Source of the DNA: Solenopsis invicta
Lineage: Eukaryota; Arthropoda; Insecta; Hymenoptera; Formicidae
Assembly (NCBI RefSeq): GCF_016802725.1
Contig: NC_052673.1
Span: 14,643,037-14,707,036 of the forward strand
DNA length: 64,000 nucleotides
Direction of reading: 5' to 3'
In this document: positions 36,384-50,960 of the stretch, one piece after another
Position numbering within the stretch: the first letter of the stretch is position 1
Layout: each line of letters starts with the position of its first letter
Program-made: the position numbers and the translations under genes
The notes under the pieces: generated by a model
What the model saw: the letters and a program-made list of their open reading frames with translations, nothing else
Databases searched by the model: none
Told to the model about the DNA's origin: nothing

Positions 36384-36614
36384 TTTATTCTTTATTTTGA
36401 CTTCATGAACATGTTCTCTACATATTGTAATTTTGTTCTAAATTTGTTCCAAAGTCTTGTAAATAATAATTACGTCGTATTACTTACATGAATATTAATG
36501 AACAACTTTATCTATTTCCTTAATTTAAAAATGTATTACTAGTTATCTGTGCTAGATACCACTTTGAAATTGTAATATGTCTCAACATTTATTGATTAGT
36601 CTATAATTCGCTTA

Positions 36615-36653
36615 AATAGCTTTGAAGCTATTTTTCAATTTCAATATTGAAAT
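36615..36653. repeat. Two adjacent small palindromes
   Basis: AATAGCT-TTGA-AGCTATT (36615-36632) is followed by the 16 bp palindrome ATTTCAATATTGAAAT (36638-36653). Confidence 0.4.
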
Positions 36654-38857
36654 CGACATAGGAAAATTAATCGATATACAAATTACATGAAGATAATTTA
36701 TCTTCAAAAGGTACTTAAAAACACAGTGTGTACACATATCTTAAATATGAGACTTACATGGAAAGACGTCTCCTTCGATAATCGAAATATTTAACACGAT
36801 TATTTTATCGTCAGGAGATATTAAAGAAGGATTCTCATATATTGATATTAGTCTTATGTTCACGCATTTTCTACTCTACCAGCCGATGTGAAAGGAGACT
36901 TCTCGAGTATACCAGTGTGGTTGTTTGAGGCTATCCCACTACAGATGGCTGACGATGGTTGTGGTTCTCTTCTACTCGGTCTCCTGCACATTCAGCTTTA
37001 CCAGTAGAACGAATCGTAATGGCCCATAAATCCCCCGTTTTTTTTCTAGGCACCACGCCATTTTATTATTTTTGACCAAGCGAGTGTGAATAATCGAATA
37101 ATTATCTCTCTGAGTCATAATTAGGCCACCACGGAGGATCTTTTTTCCGAAAGTCATTGTGCTCCGGAATTAAAAATCGAATTAATAACAAACATCCTGC
37201 ATAATAACACATGTATTTCACAACACTGATTGCCTTGCATTTTTGAGATGGATTGTCGCATTATGCTAAAATGCATTAAACTTACGAATTCTGGACAGAA
37301 TGACTGTTCAATTAGATTTTTTTGTAATGTCATTACTTAGACAAAATTATATTAAATCTTTTTTAAATACATACATTTAGTCTATAAAAATGAATAACAC
37401 ATAAGACCAATTTCAGAGTTAAAGCGCACTCATTTTTTGGACTTCGGAGTAAGATCGCATACGCGCGAAGAGTGTTAACAAGCTTGAAAAGATTTGTTGA
37501 AACGTCGTCATCGTCGTCGTCGTCAATGTCGTATCTTTTTCGCGGATAATCCTTTCACCTCACTTCAAGGACTACGAACAGGAAAAAGAAGAGATTGGTC
37601 GGTAGGAGTGAGCGATCCGCGAAAGGACAAGGAAGACATAAAGAGTATGGCGGACGACGCGGAGCGTGGCGGGATCCTGGTAACTCCCGGGGGTCATGAT
37701 TAATCAATTAGCGATCTTGGGAGCCCCTTTAAAAATCGACGCCGGGAAGGGAGAGGGTTCGGGGCAAAAAAAAGGATAGCTGCCCAAAGGAGCCGCCGAT
37801 GACGCGGCTGAATTCGTTGCATGACCGCACTGTCAACCGATTTTCGAAAAAATTCGATCACGTCGATTGTTTGCCCTGCCGATCGCACAGCGTTTGGATC
37901 CTACCTCATCTTCTGCCTATCTTAACAGAGTTCTTCATCAACCGACAAATTTTATTATGTCGACTGAAAGAAAGAATTCCACTTTGTCTCTTCCAGCAGT
38001 CCGTTTCGATCCATTGAATTGCGTAATTAAGTTGTGAGTGGATTTACTTTAAGAACAGTAAGGGATTTAGACAAATCTTCAGAGACGATCTTGAAATTTT
38101 CATGGAGGGTGGGTTTAAAAAACGAGTTATTTTTTAAATGTATCCGTTTAATAAAATTAAAATGACGATGTTACAATTCTCTCTTAAAATACTTGTTGCG
38201 CTGATATGAAAGGGATTGTCTAAATGCCACAGTTCGGAAAATTGTGGAAATTAAGTAAGTTTTAACCATTCGAGTATTATTCGCGTGTAGTACATCGCTT
38301 AAAATCGAGCCACAACGCCCAAGTTGCATATGGCATCCGCGTGTTTTCAGCATGCGGACGTGTTCGATCATAGGAAGCCCGAATTTTATTGTAGGTCCAA
38401 AAGCGGCCGCACAAACCCTTCAGGTCACTCAGGACGGTTATCTCCTCCTTCCTGAAAGCTTTTTATTTTATTGCTGCATCCTCCTATAATGCATACCTCG
38501 GGTCGTGTTCTTACTTTTATTACGAGCCCGCGTCGGCAGTCTTTGATTTAATTAACTCTTAAAGTTCTGTTACCTTGTCCGTTACCGACACGTTCCTCCA
38601 AACGGTAAAAAGATAGAAATATCAAGAAAGAAGACCATTCTAAACTGATGCTGTGTGAGAAACTAACATCGAGATTTTTTTACGGTAACAACAACGTAAA
38701 TAACTACAATAAACATGGTTTCATCTTTGCTTGCTCGATACTTTATTCTTTTGAGTCTTTCGAAACATGTGTTCTACTTTTTTATCGGTCAAATTTTCTC
38801 TCGTATTGATGTAGACGTATATTATTAATTATGTACCTAGACTCAAGATTAATAATA

Positions 38858-38881
38858 ATTGCAATAATAATAATAATAATC
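38858..38881. repeat. (AAT)n microsatellite
   Basis: Repeated AAT/ATA units near the end of an AT-rich patch. Confidence 0.7.
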
Positions 38882-40120
38882 ATATTAAAAATTAAATTGA
38901 CGATTGGAACTTTGCGCTTAAATTAAGATTATCTTATTATCATTTTTTTTCCGAGTAAGGCTTTCTGATCATTATAGAATCGATTAATGAAGCAGACATC
39001 GCATATACGGAGGGGAAGCTATCGTTTCTATTATTTTATTTAACATTCAAAGCAGCTTTGCCGTCTAGAAACTGTATGGGGTAAACACAACCTTATATTA
39101 TCGGGAAGATAATTTTCTCGCTCTCGTCCACGCACCGCATTCACGCTGCACACTGCCACAAGTTATTACGAGTTGGATACCTGACTTAGTTATTACGTAG
39201 TTAGATATTCACAGCTTTATGTCGCAAAGAGAAAAACTGTTTGATGAACTAAATGGAAGACGACCGATCAATTAAATGATTATTAATTGCTCGAGCTGAT
39301 GAATAAATGCACCGGCGGATAGACTCGTTTTTCCTTAACGATAACTACCGCACTTCCCATGTCATGTAATTTTACGTTTTTTTTTTCCAAAAAATCTGAA
39401 TATCTGTTTTGAAGAACTTTCGAAAGACAAGTGTGATAAGAGAGAGGCAGGAACACAACGAACGCGATGAATTAGTATTTCAGATGTTAAATAAAACTTT
39501 AATTTATCAGCTGATACTATCGAAACTGTAACATTTCATAAAAGATTTGCCCAACAGATAGTAGTTTTGTTTTATGTTTGACTAGCATGCTAAATGTAAC
39601 AGAAAGAATCGCGCGATTCTTACGCTCATTTATTTTATGAAGTTAACTGCGATTGATCCTTCGATTGCGATTAGTCACGCATTCTTTCATATACTTTCTT
39701 GATTATATTAGTGTCCGAGTTAATATACACTTGATAGCTCCTGCAATAGAAGAAATACACTGAAAAAGATTTTAACTCTCGTTGAATCCTTAATTAGATT
39801 CAAATTTTTTGTGATTTACGTACAGTAACTGCATCGCGTAACTTGATATTACGTTTCTATGTCATTTTTTTCAAACGTAGAAATATAGCTAATCCACAAA
39901 ATCAACGAGAGACCTCTTCAGGGTGAATTCGGGAAGGTGGGACAATGGAAGAGATTGTTGACGCGGATAAGCGAGAGTTTTCCAAGTTCAACGCTACGAG
40001 ACGATCGATCCTGTCATCGAGGCGGGTAGTGAGAAAATTGCTGGCAAGACTCTCCTCGACTAATTGTTTAATTAGGGTCTCCGTATATCTACGTAGGATC
40101 TAAGCTGTTCGAGGACGAGC

Positions 40121-40160
40121 GGAGGGAGGGAGGGAGGGAGGGAAGAAGGGAGGTAGGGAG
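40121..40160. repeat. (GGGA)n tract
   Basis: Five clean GGGA units, then degenerate ones (GGAA, GGTA). Confidence 0.8.
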
Positions 40161-43100
40161 GTACTGATCTCCAAGATCGCTCGATCTTCTCGCGCCTTTG
40201 GGACCGGGCATTCGCGTGACCCGCTAATTTCCCTAATAGATTAAGTATCGGAAGAGGTTGTCATTTGGCTGGCACGCTAAGTGAGGCGAGCACCGAGCAC
40301 CATTGTTTCACAAACAAAAGCCGGCCGCTTTGCGAGTCATGGCGGCGCTCTTTGAACGCCCCTCGACCAATCAGCGGCCGCCTTTAGAGCGCCAAGTACA
40401 AAAGAAACCGGCCGGAGATGATTGAGATTTTCTGTGTGTATTGCCGCTGCCTTATACATCTCGCAAAGAGAGAAAGAGACGAAGATACGGAGAAAGGGAG
40501 GAGAGAAAGCACGGTGACGCTGCTGGAGCGTAAGAGAGAGGAGAAGCGCGAGTTTGTTAGAAGTAGATGATAGAGAAACAACACCGAGTACAGATTGATA
40601 AGAGATGGAAAAAAGATTAATAAACACTTTTGCTTAATTTGTAATATTACGCAACATTTTGTGCGAAGAATATTTATGCACTAACGTCGGAACTGCCTAC
40701 CGAGAAAGATAAAATGCACTTGTGGCACAAGCGTATAAAAAAAAATACAATAGGGTGCTCATGTTTGCAAAAAGTTGCCATTAAACATGCTCGCTAATGG
40801 ATTACTGTTTCTATACGCGTATCTACGGTACGTTTCGCGGTGCCTAAATGCAGCGTTTCATGGAAACATACTTACGAGGCACACACGTCCGGTACTCAAC
40901 TGTTTCCATGGAACAGAACGGTGACGGCCAACTGTGAACAATTCCGTTTACGTGTCGAAGGAAAATAATGGCTCTTTTGAAATTCAGCACGGAATAGTCG
41001 AAATAACATCAATGGATTGAAATTCTAAGAGGGTCAATATCTTTTTGCTACAAAATATGACCGATTTTTATTTAGAACATGATATCTGTGGACATTATTG
41101 GACATTACATTTATCATAGCGTATTTTACATTTAAAAAAAGTCGCAATTAGAATTTAAAGAAATTTTCAGAGGGTTCCTAACATTCTACGGCCACATAGC
41201 CTATAATTTAAGATTATTAATGACGGCAATGCGACCACAACAAACCGCTACTCCTTTATCGATCCCCTTTTCCATAGGAAAGCCAAACTATCAGACACGC
41301 TTTCGTCCCTGAAAATACGTATCGGATACCGTGAAACTGTCAAGAGAACCGAGAGAACGGGAGACCGAGATACTATCGTGTCTTGCGCAAGTAAACGTGT
41401 ATGTATAACAAGAACCAGGGAAATTTCAATATTTCGAATCTCAATAATCTACACTTAAAAATAATTGAAATTATAATAGCTATAAAATTTTATATTCGAG
41501 CGCGCATTGTCTTATGGCTTCACAAAATCCACAGATGCTCAGCAATCTGAAACAAAAAGTAAATATTTATAATTGGACGTTTAGTTATCGTTGAAACTAC
41601 CGGAATTAAAATATCATTTTTTAAATTTTATTTCTAACGTAAAACTTCGATTTTTTTTTAACGATTTTGTAAATGCAGTTTTTATACATCTTAAAATTAT
41701 TGAGAGTAATTTATTTTTAATATCTATAAATTAGTAATCTTATTCACTTTCTTTATCACTGAATATCTATGTAGGAGACAAAACAATGTGCGCTCACACA
41801 CGAATTTTTATAGCTACTATAATTTTAATTATTTGTGTAAAAAGAACTTGGCTCTGCTGAATGTAAAATGTTCTACAATCAACTTTCTTTTATGGAAATA
41901 TAAAAATTTAGTGTAAAAAAAATTGCATGATTTATTATCAGCTACATAACTCGATTAAAAATTAACTCAGTTGTACTTGATTTTTTCACGTGTTGTTAGC
42001 ATACACGAAACAAGAATTAACCTGTTAGATTTTTGTTATATGACATATTTCTCATTTACTTCATATTTTTGTCATTAAATATTGCTTATATTAAGTAAAA
42101 ATATAAGATATTGATGAGATACGATTTAGATGATCGGTATGCATTCAGCAACCCTCTCCTGTTATTTCTAAATAAAAATTTTGTTTCTTAAATTAAAATA
42201 TTAAATGTACATATAAAATCGGCATAAATTCACAGATTTATATTACTTTTATAAAAATTCACGGTCGCGAAAGTCCAAATCGATTGATTGATTTAAGAAA
42301 TCTATTGAAAAAGTAATTGTAAAAGATAAATATTGAAACACAAAATACACATACACATATATGTACACAATAGGGCTTCTTATAAATTTTGACAATATAG
42401 AAATAATATATTTATTTTCTAATTATTGCATTAGAGTTGTAGCAAATATTTGGTCATAAAATTTGACCATAAAGAACGAGAGATGCCATCTATAAGAAAC
42501 GCGATCATTAAGAAAAGAAAACATAAAATGATTAACTGATAACCAAAAAGAACATCGTTACATTCTCTTGAACGATTCAGTAACAATTGGTCAAAGCGCT
42601 ACTGGTGTTTTTCTTCAACAGTATCATTTTCTGAACGTAGTTATGTTTCCTGCAGAATTCTTGACAAGCGGTACATTGCACCGCGTCGTAAATATTGCAG
42701 TAACCAGAAAGAACACGTGTCATTGTCGTCTCGTGAAAGTTTGCATTCGGTAGAAAGGTATGATGTATAAATTATAAATAAGGGATGCGCGAAAACGGAT
42801 ATTCGGAGTTCACCGACCTGTAGAAATGTACTTGTTTTACTATTGGTTCCTATTTTTTCTTCCTTTTACTATCGAAGACTTCGCAGATGAATAGTCGTAA
42901 CCGGGTATAAGACAAAAAATTCCTTAGGCTCGTAAAGAGACGAAACGAGTCAAGCCGTTGAGAATTTCGCGTGGTAAGTGCATAAAACAGTTCATAGCCC
43001 TTTTGTGTTGCTAAAACATTTCGTCGCAGAGAGAAAAGAGTTGCCACTTGTGCTGGACATTTTGGCAATGCATTATTAATGAATCTATAGCTGCAGGTTA

Positions 43101-44343
43101 TCGTTTCGTAATTGAAACGTAGCCATTGGGGTTGGTAAAATTCCATATTTTTCGAATAAAGGCCATGCCAATAGTAAAAACCGATTTTTATCGGCAAAAA
43201 TTAGTTTCTTTCTTTTTCTATTAGAAACGATAAAATATATAGAAGACTTTTTTATATTGTACTTCACACCATTTGAATTTAATTGACAAGGAAGTTTTTT
43301 AAATGAAAAACATCTGAGACTTATACAAATATTTTAGAAATTAAGAAGTATTTCAAATATTATTATGTAAAGGCATGACTAAAAAGTTGTGAAGGGTCGT
43401 GCAAATCTCAGTTACCTGGTGATAGAAGATGAAACCAATCAATTAAAAGTATTTGGAAATTTTTATTTGTAATCGACAATTTTATTTTTAAATGATGAGC
43501 ATGAAAAAGAGCTAAATTACAAGATTGCATGTATCATTAATCCTTACGAAATAATACAAAAAAAAAAGGTTAGGCCTTATTGGCTCAATCATGAAGCATA
43601 TCTCGCTTCAGACTGTTTTTATTCATTTGAAATGGTTGAAAAAAGAAACAATTCATGAATGTACTTTCAAATGTCTAGAACAAGTGTCTGTATTTCTTTT
43701 TGAAAACAAAAATAGTATAATTTAATTACTTTTCGCGAAACTTTCATGAATAGAAATCGATCGGACACATGATTTGGCCTTAAGGATTAATAATGCTATA
43801 ATTTATAAACAAATTGAAACTGTTGCCACTTGGATTGGAATAGGAAGAATCCTTCGAATAGGATCACAACATTCCATTTGGGTTTTATTTTAAAAAGTTA
43901 AAGATATTATTACTTGGTTTTTTGATACAAGAATTTTTTCGCTTCGAGGAGCACATACTCTTGGCGCTTTTTTTACCCCCTTTTAGAAAGGTAATTTTGT
44001 TTAGATAAGATAGACGCGAAAAGAGGACGGGGACAAAAAACGGACGACGACGGAACCGCGCGCGGGGGCGAGCGGAGTTAATGTGAAAGGAGAGGAGGTT
44101 CCTCGCGAACTTACGATCCTCAGTCGACCGCGGGCCGGACTAATGATCGAAGAAAGAAGCCGCCTAAACGACCCGTGTCCTCGGGTGTTAGGCTCTCCTT
44201 GGATCGGGTCTCGATTCGCCGTAGAATCTAAAAGGCCCCCTCGTTACCGACTGCCGAAGACGCCGTGGGAGTCGCCCATATTTTTACGCCCGCGAAAACG
44301 GAAGTGCACGAGATTGAGACGATGTGCGAGGCTCAAAATGTAA

Positions 44344-46235
44344 TAAACACAATTAAAAGATTTCATGCAGAAACGTAATTATTTACGCAAGCTTGAAATG
44401 AGAGGGAAGAGAACAAGAATTTATGCAAAATAAAAATTCCTGAATAAATGATTGCCCATCATTCGAATATTCAAATGAAATGATTTTCAAAATGTTCATA
44501 AAAATCGCATCTCAAATAAAGCCAATCGTGATTTTAAATAATCAACCAGAAATTGTAAATTACAATTTATAACGCGTTAAGAGATCGTAAATAACATCGC
44601 GTTAATTTTGAAGCACGTTTGAGAAAGGTGCCTCAAATTTGACGTGTTATCATTTACGCTGAAAACATCTGTATATTACAACTCCATGACTTTTAGTCCC
44701 AAGCACCTTATACGTTTTTTGTATCGTTAATCTCGTTGTCTTCATAAAATATGTATCCAATGATCAAAGATAATTCTTGTTCTCGCATTTTTCTCATATT
44801 TTCTTTCAATAATGAACCGTCCGTCGGATGATTCTCGTCAGACTACTATAAATATTCCAGGCATTCTGAAGAGACTTGAGACATCAGCTCGGAAGAATAG
44901 TTGCCCTAACATGCGCCGGCTATCTACGGAATTCCGAATATTTTCGCGGATCCACGACGCCGGCGAAGAAAGTAACGAACAATTTCGATGGTACCGCGAT
45001 CTTTTATAATTCGCAAAGTACAAACACCATTACTTCTCCGGGGCACAAACGCCGTCCCATGGACGTCCCGCGGCGACGGGTGTCGAAGCGGCGAAAAAAC
45101 GCACGTACGTACATATATCGAGCGATTAACCAAACGAGACAGGGGTCTCCCCGTATCGAACATTATCTGGCCCATGTCGAAACACCAGTGAGCGATTTCG
45201 TCCGTCTCGTTCGTTCCCTCGCTCGCTTCGTCCTCGTCAAACCCCCGTGACACGTTTTAACCCCGTCCTGCTCGCACTCCTCGGCGCAATGCCCACCGGT
45301 CGTCCTTGTCGCACACACTTGCCTTCCCTTCCTCGCCACACCTTCTATCACTCTCAGCCCTTCTCTCCTTCTCGTTCTCCAATTCCCCCTGTTTTCCTTT
45401 TCTTTCTGCCTTACGGATCCATACAAGACTCGCCTTGTCCTCCTTCCTCGCGTTCTTCAGCCTCACCCACCCTCGACGACCCTCTCGCTCGCGCCCGAGC
45501 GACGCGCATGGCGCGTATAATTTTCATGTAGTTCCCTCTCGCTCCCAGCCGTCGGCCGGCGAGCGAGCCGCCGGCTCTCTCGCGCCCGTGGCGGCGCGGA
45601 TGAAGGAGAGCGGCGCCCTTTGAAGTCCAGTTGGGAGCCAATTACACGAGTCACACAGGGCCGCACGCACCGCGTGGCGTGGCGCGGCGCGGCGCGGCGC
45701 GGCCGCAGCACCGAAAATATTATTGCGCCCTCGCGCGCTCCGAGATCGATTAAAATCGAGAATTATGATCGTAGGCGCGCGGAACGCGCCGTGGAAAAGG
45801 CACGATGGTTGGGGACGGGGGATTAAGCGCTTAAATTAATTAACGATCGGTCCGACACTGACGGGCTGTGCACGGAAGCGGATGGAACTCGCGGTAAGCG
45901 ACATCGATTCGTTAGTCTAGCACTGACTCCGACGTGATTTACTGAGACTCGAGGACTCTCCAGGCGTTAAAATATTTTCCATTTATCGCAAAAAAAAGTT
46001 ACTTTTACGACTATTTGTAATTTACAATTTCTGGTTGATTATTCCAAAATTGCGATTAGCTTTATTTAAGATGCGATATTTATAAACATTTTGAAAATCA
46101 CTTTATTCGAAGGTTTGAACGATAAATAATCATTTATTTCGGAATTTTTATTTGGTATACATTTTTTCCTTTCTCTCTCATTTTAAGCTCGCGCAAATAA
46201 TTGTGTTTTTGCATAAAATCTTTTAATTGTGTTTA
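44344..46235. repeat. Large inverted-repeat structure with GC-rich core
   Basis: The left arm (44344-44575) and the right arm (46015-46235) are inverted copies over about 225 bp at roughly 80% identity, judged by eye. Both outer ends read TAAACACAATTAAAAGATTT inward; both inner ends read AACCAGAAATTGTAAATTAC. The arms are AT-rich while the 1.44 kb core is GC/CpG-rich. Either one foldback-type element or two opposed insertions of one repeat. Confidence 0.7.
45676..45704. repeat. (GGCGC)n tract
   Basis: Tandem GGCGT/GGCGC units in the GC-rich core of the 44-46 kb inverted-repeat structure. Confidence 0.75.
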
Positions 46236-47070
46236 GTTGTTAATTCATTTAGTAATTTTTAGTCAAGTATCGCGTTAAGTATCAAAATTGTGAAGAATAT
46301 TATTGCTTGCGTAATGAATCTAGCTTATCGCTCATGATCTGAGCAACTTGTTAACGCTTATTAGACACGTAAATGCCTATTAATACGATGGTAATGCGAA
46401 GGCATCGAAAGGATCGAAGGCCGGCATCATGCGCGTTTTGATACGAATCGTTAACCGTGACTAAACGACTAATTATCTTGTCCAAGTTTTTATGTTGTAC
46501 GAATCGATCATACGCACCGATAAAATATTCGTCGTTCGGGAATCGTATACTCATACCTATGCATAATTTTACTTGATTCATTCCCTCGGATTTATTTCAT
46601 CTTCTAAATTGGAAAGTCTTGCTGCAAATAAAAGTCTTACGCAACAACAATACGTTAAGAAATTGATACCACATTTCTTTCACGTAATCCGAAACTAGAG
46701 TGCAATGTAAAGTTTATACAAATTCGTAAAGTTGAGAAATATTTAGATGTAATAAAGAGTACAGAAATTTGTATCGGTTGAACGTGTTTTACATCGTTTT
46801 CAAACAATGGACAATGAAAGAAAGGTAGAAGAATCGCCGGCGGTTGCGTGCTCAATTTCTTGAAATCAATGTCACAAATTGAAGATCACAATCCTGCGCT
46901 TCCGGACATGCTTTACTAACGAATGGATCAAAAATCAATTTCGAGAATGAATCACGGCACTTTGCGTTTATTGTTGTTCCAACCATGCACGTGCCTATCT
47001 ACGACACGGTGCTTGGTACGGCTCACCATAGCAGCCTACACCCACATGTTTTCGTATCCACGTAGGAATG

Positions 47071-47087
47071 AGAGAGAGAGAGAGAGA
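47071..47087. repeat. (GA)n tract
   Basis: Eight GA units. Confidence 0.75.
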
Positions 47088-47911
47088 CTGTTGTGTGTGG
47101 GGCGAGCAAAGGTAGGGAAGGAAAGGAGGGAGACTCGCGAGAAGGAGGTAGGGTGTGCATAGTGTCGGTCGTAAAGTTGCAAAAGCTCGCGTGCTAAAAC
47201 GCAACCTCGGCCAACGCGCAGACCAACGAGAGTGGCAAAGCCCGGGTTTCATCGTCGTTTCAAATACCCAAGCCGAGCTGTCACGAACGATCTTCTCTCG
47301 TGACGAAGTTCGCGGCTATTTGACCCTCCGCGCTGTGGTAACCTGCTTTGCACCCGAGTAGCGTGCACGCCGCATGCTTAACGAGAAGTGCATCTACGTG
47401 GAAAACCCCCGGTGATTCCACTGGCGTGTCCACGGATAGATGCACATAGATGCATATACACCCAAGTATTTACCGTGATTAAAAAAGGCTGTATTTTTTT
47501 ACGATGTCATAAAAACACGCAAAATTATAGTTAACGCTTGTAAAACAGGAAGTTGGTTAGTCGTTTCATTGAACTCTCTAAGCAAAGATTTATCTCCCGC
47601 TGTATTTTACTGCGCTGTGAATTAGTTATACTCTTGGCCGGGCGTGCGTATCCGTCGGGACATCTTCTGGCGGTTATGATATTTCGCTTTCATATTTGCG
47701 ATAACTCCATAAAAATTTATTTATTGACAAAAGGGTGTTGGTAATTGTAACACCGACGTCAACTTGATTATACTTCTTATCTCACACCGCGCCAGACCAC
47801 CCAAACGTTGCTGCGTTTCCCATCCGGTGACGACTGCAAGTACGCCTCGAATCCTCCCTTTTCCCATTCCCATAGGTAGAACTAACGGAAAGGAGGCAAA
47901 ACGGGCAGGAA

Positions 47912-47938
47912 AGGAGAGAGAAAGAGAGAGAGAGAGAA
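47912..47938. repeat. (GA)n tract, interrupted
   Basis: GA units with AAA interruptions. Confidence 0.75.
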
Positions 47939-49559
47939 AGCGAGAGATTTGCGGTAGAAGAATGGACCAGGTGGCGTAAGAAATTAGTGGTAAGCAAGCA
48001 AGCACGGGCGTTCTCGCCCTCAAGGTCCCTAATAACCTGAATCGTATTGACGATGCCACCCCTGCAGTTTCCCCCGCTTCCTTCTCGTTGCATTACCCTC
48101 GGCATCTATAGCTCAATTTGCCGACACCTCGCTAAGTATAGGTTGGGTGGGTGGTCCTTCCTTGGGACCACGGGACCACGAGCGCGGTGGAGTGGATCTG
48201 ACCCGAGACGATAGGTGAGAGACAGAGCGCGCGGGAGGGTGAGTGGATCGTGGCATCTCGAATGAGTGGGGCAAGGGGATTACACCTCATATATCTATCG
48301 GGCCATGAGACAATGGGGCCCCTCGATCGAGCCGGCATCTTCTGATCGGCCGTGAAGAGCGCAGGAAACGCGCCTGTCCCACCCACCGCTTCGACTCGCG
48401 CGAGCGTATTTACGCATCGGATGCGCCGAATTCAGTTCTTCGTTTTGCATATGTCTGGCATCACCTATGCGCACCGTTCGCGCGAGCCGCTTGACAATAG
48501 CCGATTAAAATAAAAGCAATCTCAAATGGAATGAAATTATATTCTATAATTTTATCGATGATAATTAAATAGAGAAAGCCTTCTTGAAATCGGATATTGT
48601 CAAAGGTTCTGGTGTTAAAGTGACTAGTATGAATATGCCGCCGCGTTGAACTATGCTAATTCTTCTTGCGGATGCGAGCAAGACACTCTTGTTGATTTTA
48701 TTGAAATCCACGCCATACGTGATGGCATGATGGCGGTTTCGGGATCCTCGTACTTTCGCCACCACCGTCCCCCGGTTTGACGCGTGATCGTTCGTGATAG
48801 CGGTCCAGATGGTGGATGGCATTGTCTGGAAACGTTTCGTGAAGTGGTCAATACTCGCGCTAGACACTACGCCTTTTGACGCTGATGGGAACATCTTCCC
48901 GCAAAATGTGCTCCCGAATGGAGAAGTCATCTTAATACGAGGGATGTGGTGATGTATATTAAAGCGACAGCCGACGCATTTAATTGGCGTGTTTCTTATT
49001 TACATGAAACACGTTCGACACGTTAACCACCATTAACTTCCCTTTGTCATTTTACCAAGCATCGCAACGAATGCACGTATAGGGATATTGTTCGTTGTAC
49101 AATTACATTATTGTTAAAATTGTCTTTAAGTTCTTTTTTTTTTTGTAATAATATGAAATCGCTATTTTCTTATCCTTTTATTTTTTTGTGTTCTTTTCCT
49201 CTTTTATTGTCCTTTATTGAGATTTTTTTTTTATTTCTTGCATGTTACACACGTATATTGTGCCAGGGATACTCAAGAATGTGTATTTTTGCTGTATCTT
49301 TCCTGCATCCTCGCTTCATCGAGTACTTTAGCAATTAAGGATAATACAATGCTTCTTTTTTTTTTTAAAAAAAGTGTTTTACGGGTTTGCGCAATGTAAG
49401 TAAAACGTCTTCCTTACTGCTTCTTCCTCTATTTAGCGCGCCTAGACAACCTGTCTCGGTGTGCACGCACAATGAACATCTCTTCTATCTTTTATCGCGC
49501 AGAACCAAAGAAGCAGAGTCGGCGTACGATTAGCGAGAATAATATTGCGGTCTCCTGAC

Positions 49560-50960
49560 CGCAGTACTTTTCCGGCTCGTCATTAATGTTTGTATGATAA
49601 TGGCGAAGGTGTGGAGAAATGAGAGATACTCAGGGAGAGAGAGGAAGTAGAAGAGATGGAGAGAGAGAGAGAGAGAGAAAGAGTACCAGAACCCGATGGC
49701 AAAGCGAGACGGGAGGAAGAGTAAGCGACGAACGCGAAGGAGAGGAACACGAAGCGAAGAAGGAAACGAAGAGAGTGGGCGCAGAGAGAGGAGAGAAAGA
49801 GAAGCACGGCGGGAAGGAGGTGGAAAAAGGACGTGGAACGAGGTACGGAGGGGGGGAGGAAAGCGGTCCTTTTGATGGGGCCTTTGTCGGGTCTCGCGGC
49901 GCTTTGCGATTTGCAACTAAAATCGTCGCCCTCCCTGCCCGCGCCCGCCGCTCTGCGCCTCGCCGAGTGATTTGCTGCGAATTTATTAATGCGACGATCG
50001 TGCGACGATCGAACGCGCGTCACCGTCGTTTCGCGCCGGATTTGGCACACGTGCGCATTCAATCGAGCTTCTGAATTTTCAAGTCGAGCGCAGTTGTCAA
50101 GTCGCACCTTCGCTGACTATGCTGGTGATTTTTTTTTTCCATGGGCCACCTAAATCCGATAGTGCATTCAAGCACAATTTAAAAGACGGATATCAGGGAA
50201 TTCATTAAGATTCAAAGTGGCTGAAGCATAAATAACACCCAACAATTTAACCGACGAATTGAAATATATAAAATATAAAATTCAAAATTTTTACGTATAA
50301 TCCACTGATTGAGAGATTACCAAAGCGCGCGGCAAAAAAATCTGCCGGGATTTTGTAGCCTATTCCGAAACGGCAAGTCGGTCGGTCGGCGATGCAGCGC
50401 GCAGCACCGTCGAACAATTTCGCGAGGCATCGCGGCCTGTTGCGGGCCCGCCGTATGGTAACAACAGGCACAGGGAAGATCGGCGAGAACGTAGATCGTC
50501 GAACCACATAGTCGAAGAATATGAGCGTGGAAATATGAATAATATAAGCGCGAGAAGGACGGCGGGCGAGAGCCGGACGGCGAGGAGGGAGAAAAAGAGA
50601 GAAACCAAGAGAGCGAGGCACTCTTGGTAGGCAGCGGCTGAGGAGAAGGAAGAAACGCGAAGGAGCGCGGGTAGGGACCACCCCGTGGCTCGTCGGCTCG
50701 TTTGATCTTCTCCCACCCCGGGACGGTCCTTTACCCCCTGCCATCCCCCTCCGAGCGAGCTGTCTCGTTCCCGCTCATTCGCCAACCGGTATCGTCGTCT
50801 CGCTCGATCTGCTATTTCACTTCCACGCGGCGCGGCCTTCTCTCTTCCTTCTCTCGTCTCGTGATCTCTCACCTGCGGAGAAGAGGCGTCCGACACGTCA
50901 GAATCACACCTTCTACGACTACCCGCTCACTAATAATCCGAAGCTCCGTGCTGTGGTCCT
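49560..50960. other. GC/purine-skewed block
   Basis: A 1.4 kb GC-rich block; its left part is strongly purine-rich on the plus strand and its right part mixed. Six overlapping open frames on both strands are low-complexity Arg/Ser-rich and are not supported as genes. Confidence 0.5.
49658..49681. repeat. (GA)n tract
   Basis: About eleven GA units within a longer purine-rich strand (49600-49870). Confidence 0.8.

Larger units (their letters stand above)
29940..43984. other. bagpipe upstream region and left half of the bagpipe-ladybird gap
   Basis: The first 1.2 kb is the bagpipe 5' flank and is GC-rich. The rest is mostly AT-rich, with (CT)n at 32159, a T25 run at 33789, mariner-like and MITE-like small elements at 35645 and 36243, and a GGGA-repeat tract at 40121. 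GC-richer blocks lie near 32900-33720, 37490-37800 and 40180-40560. Open frames are short or low-complexity. No gene is supported. Confidence 0.55.

Noticed and set aside
42850..43197. 115-codon minus-strand frame
   Set aside because: No motif, AT-rich context, overlaps another frame; looks random.
49530..50896. Several 128-178 codon frames on both strands
   Set aside because: Driven by a purine/GA-rich tract and GC-rich DNA; long runs of Ser-Leu or Arg-Glu repeats; no motif.
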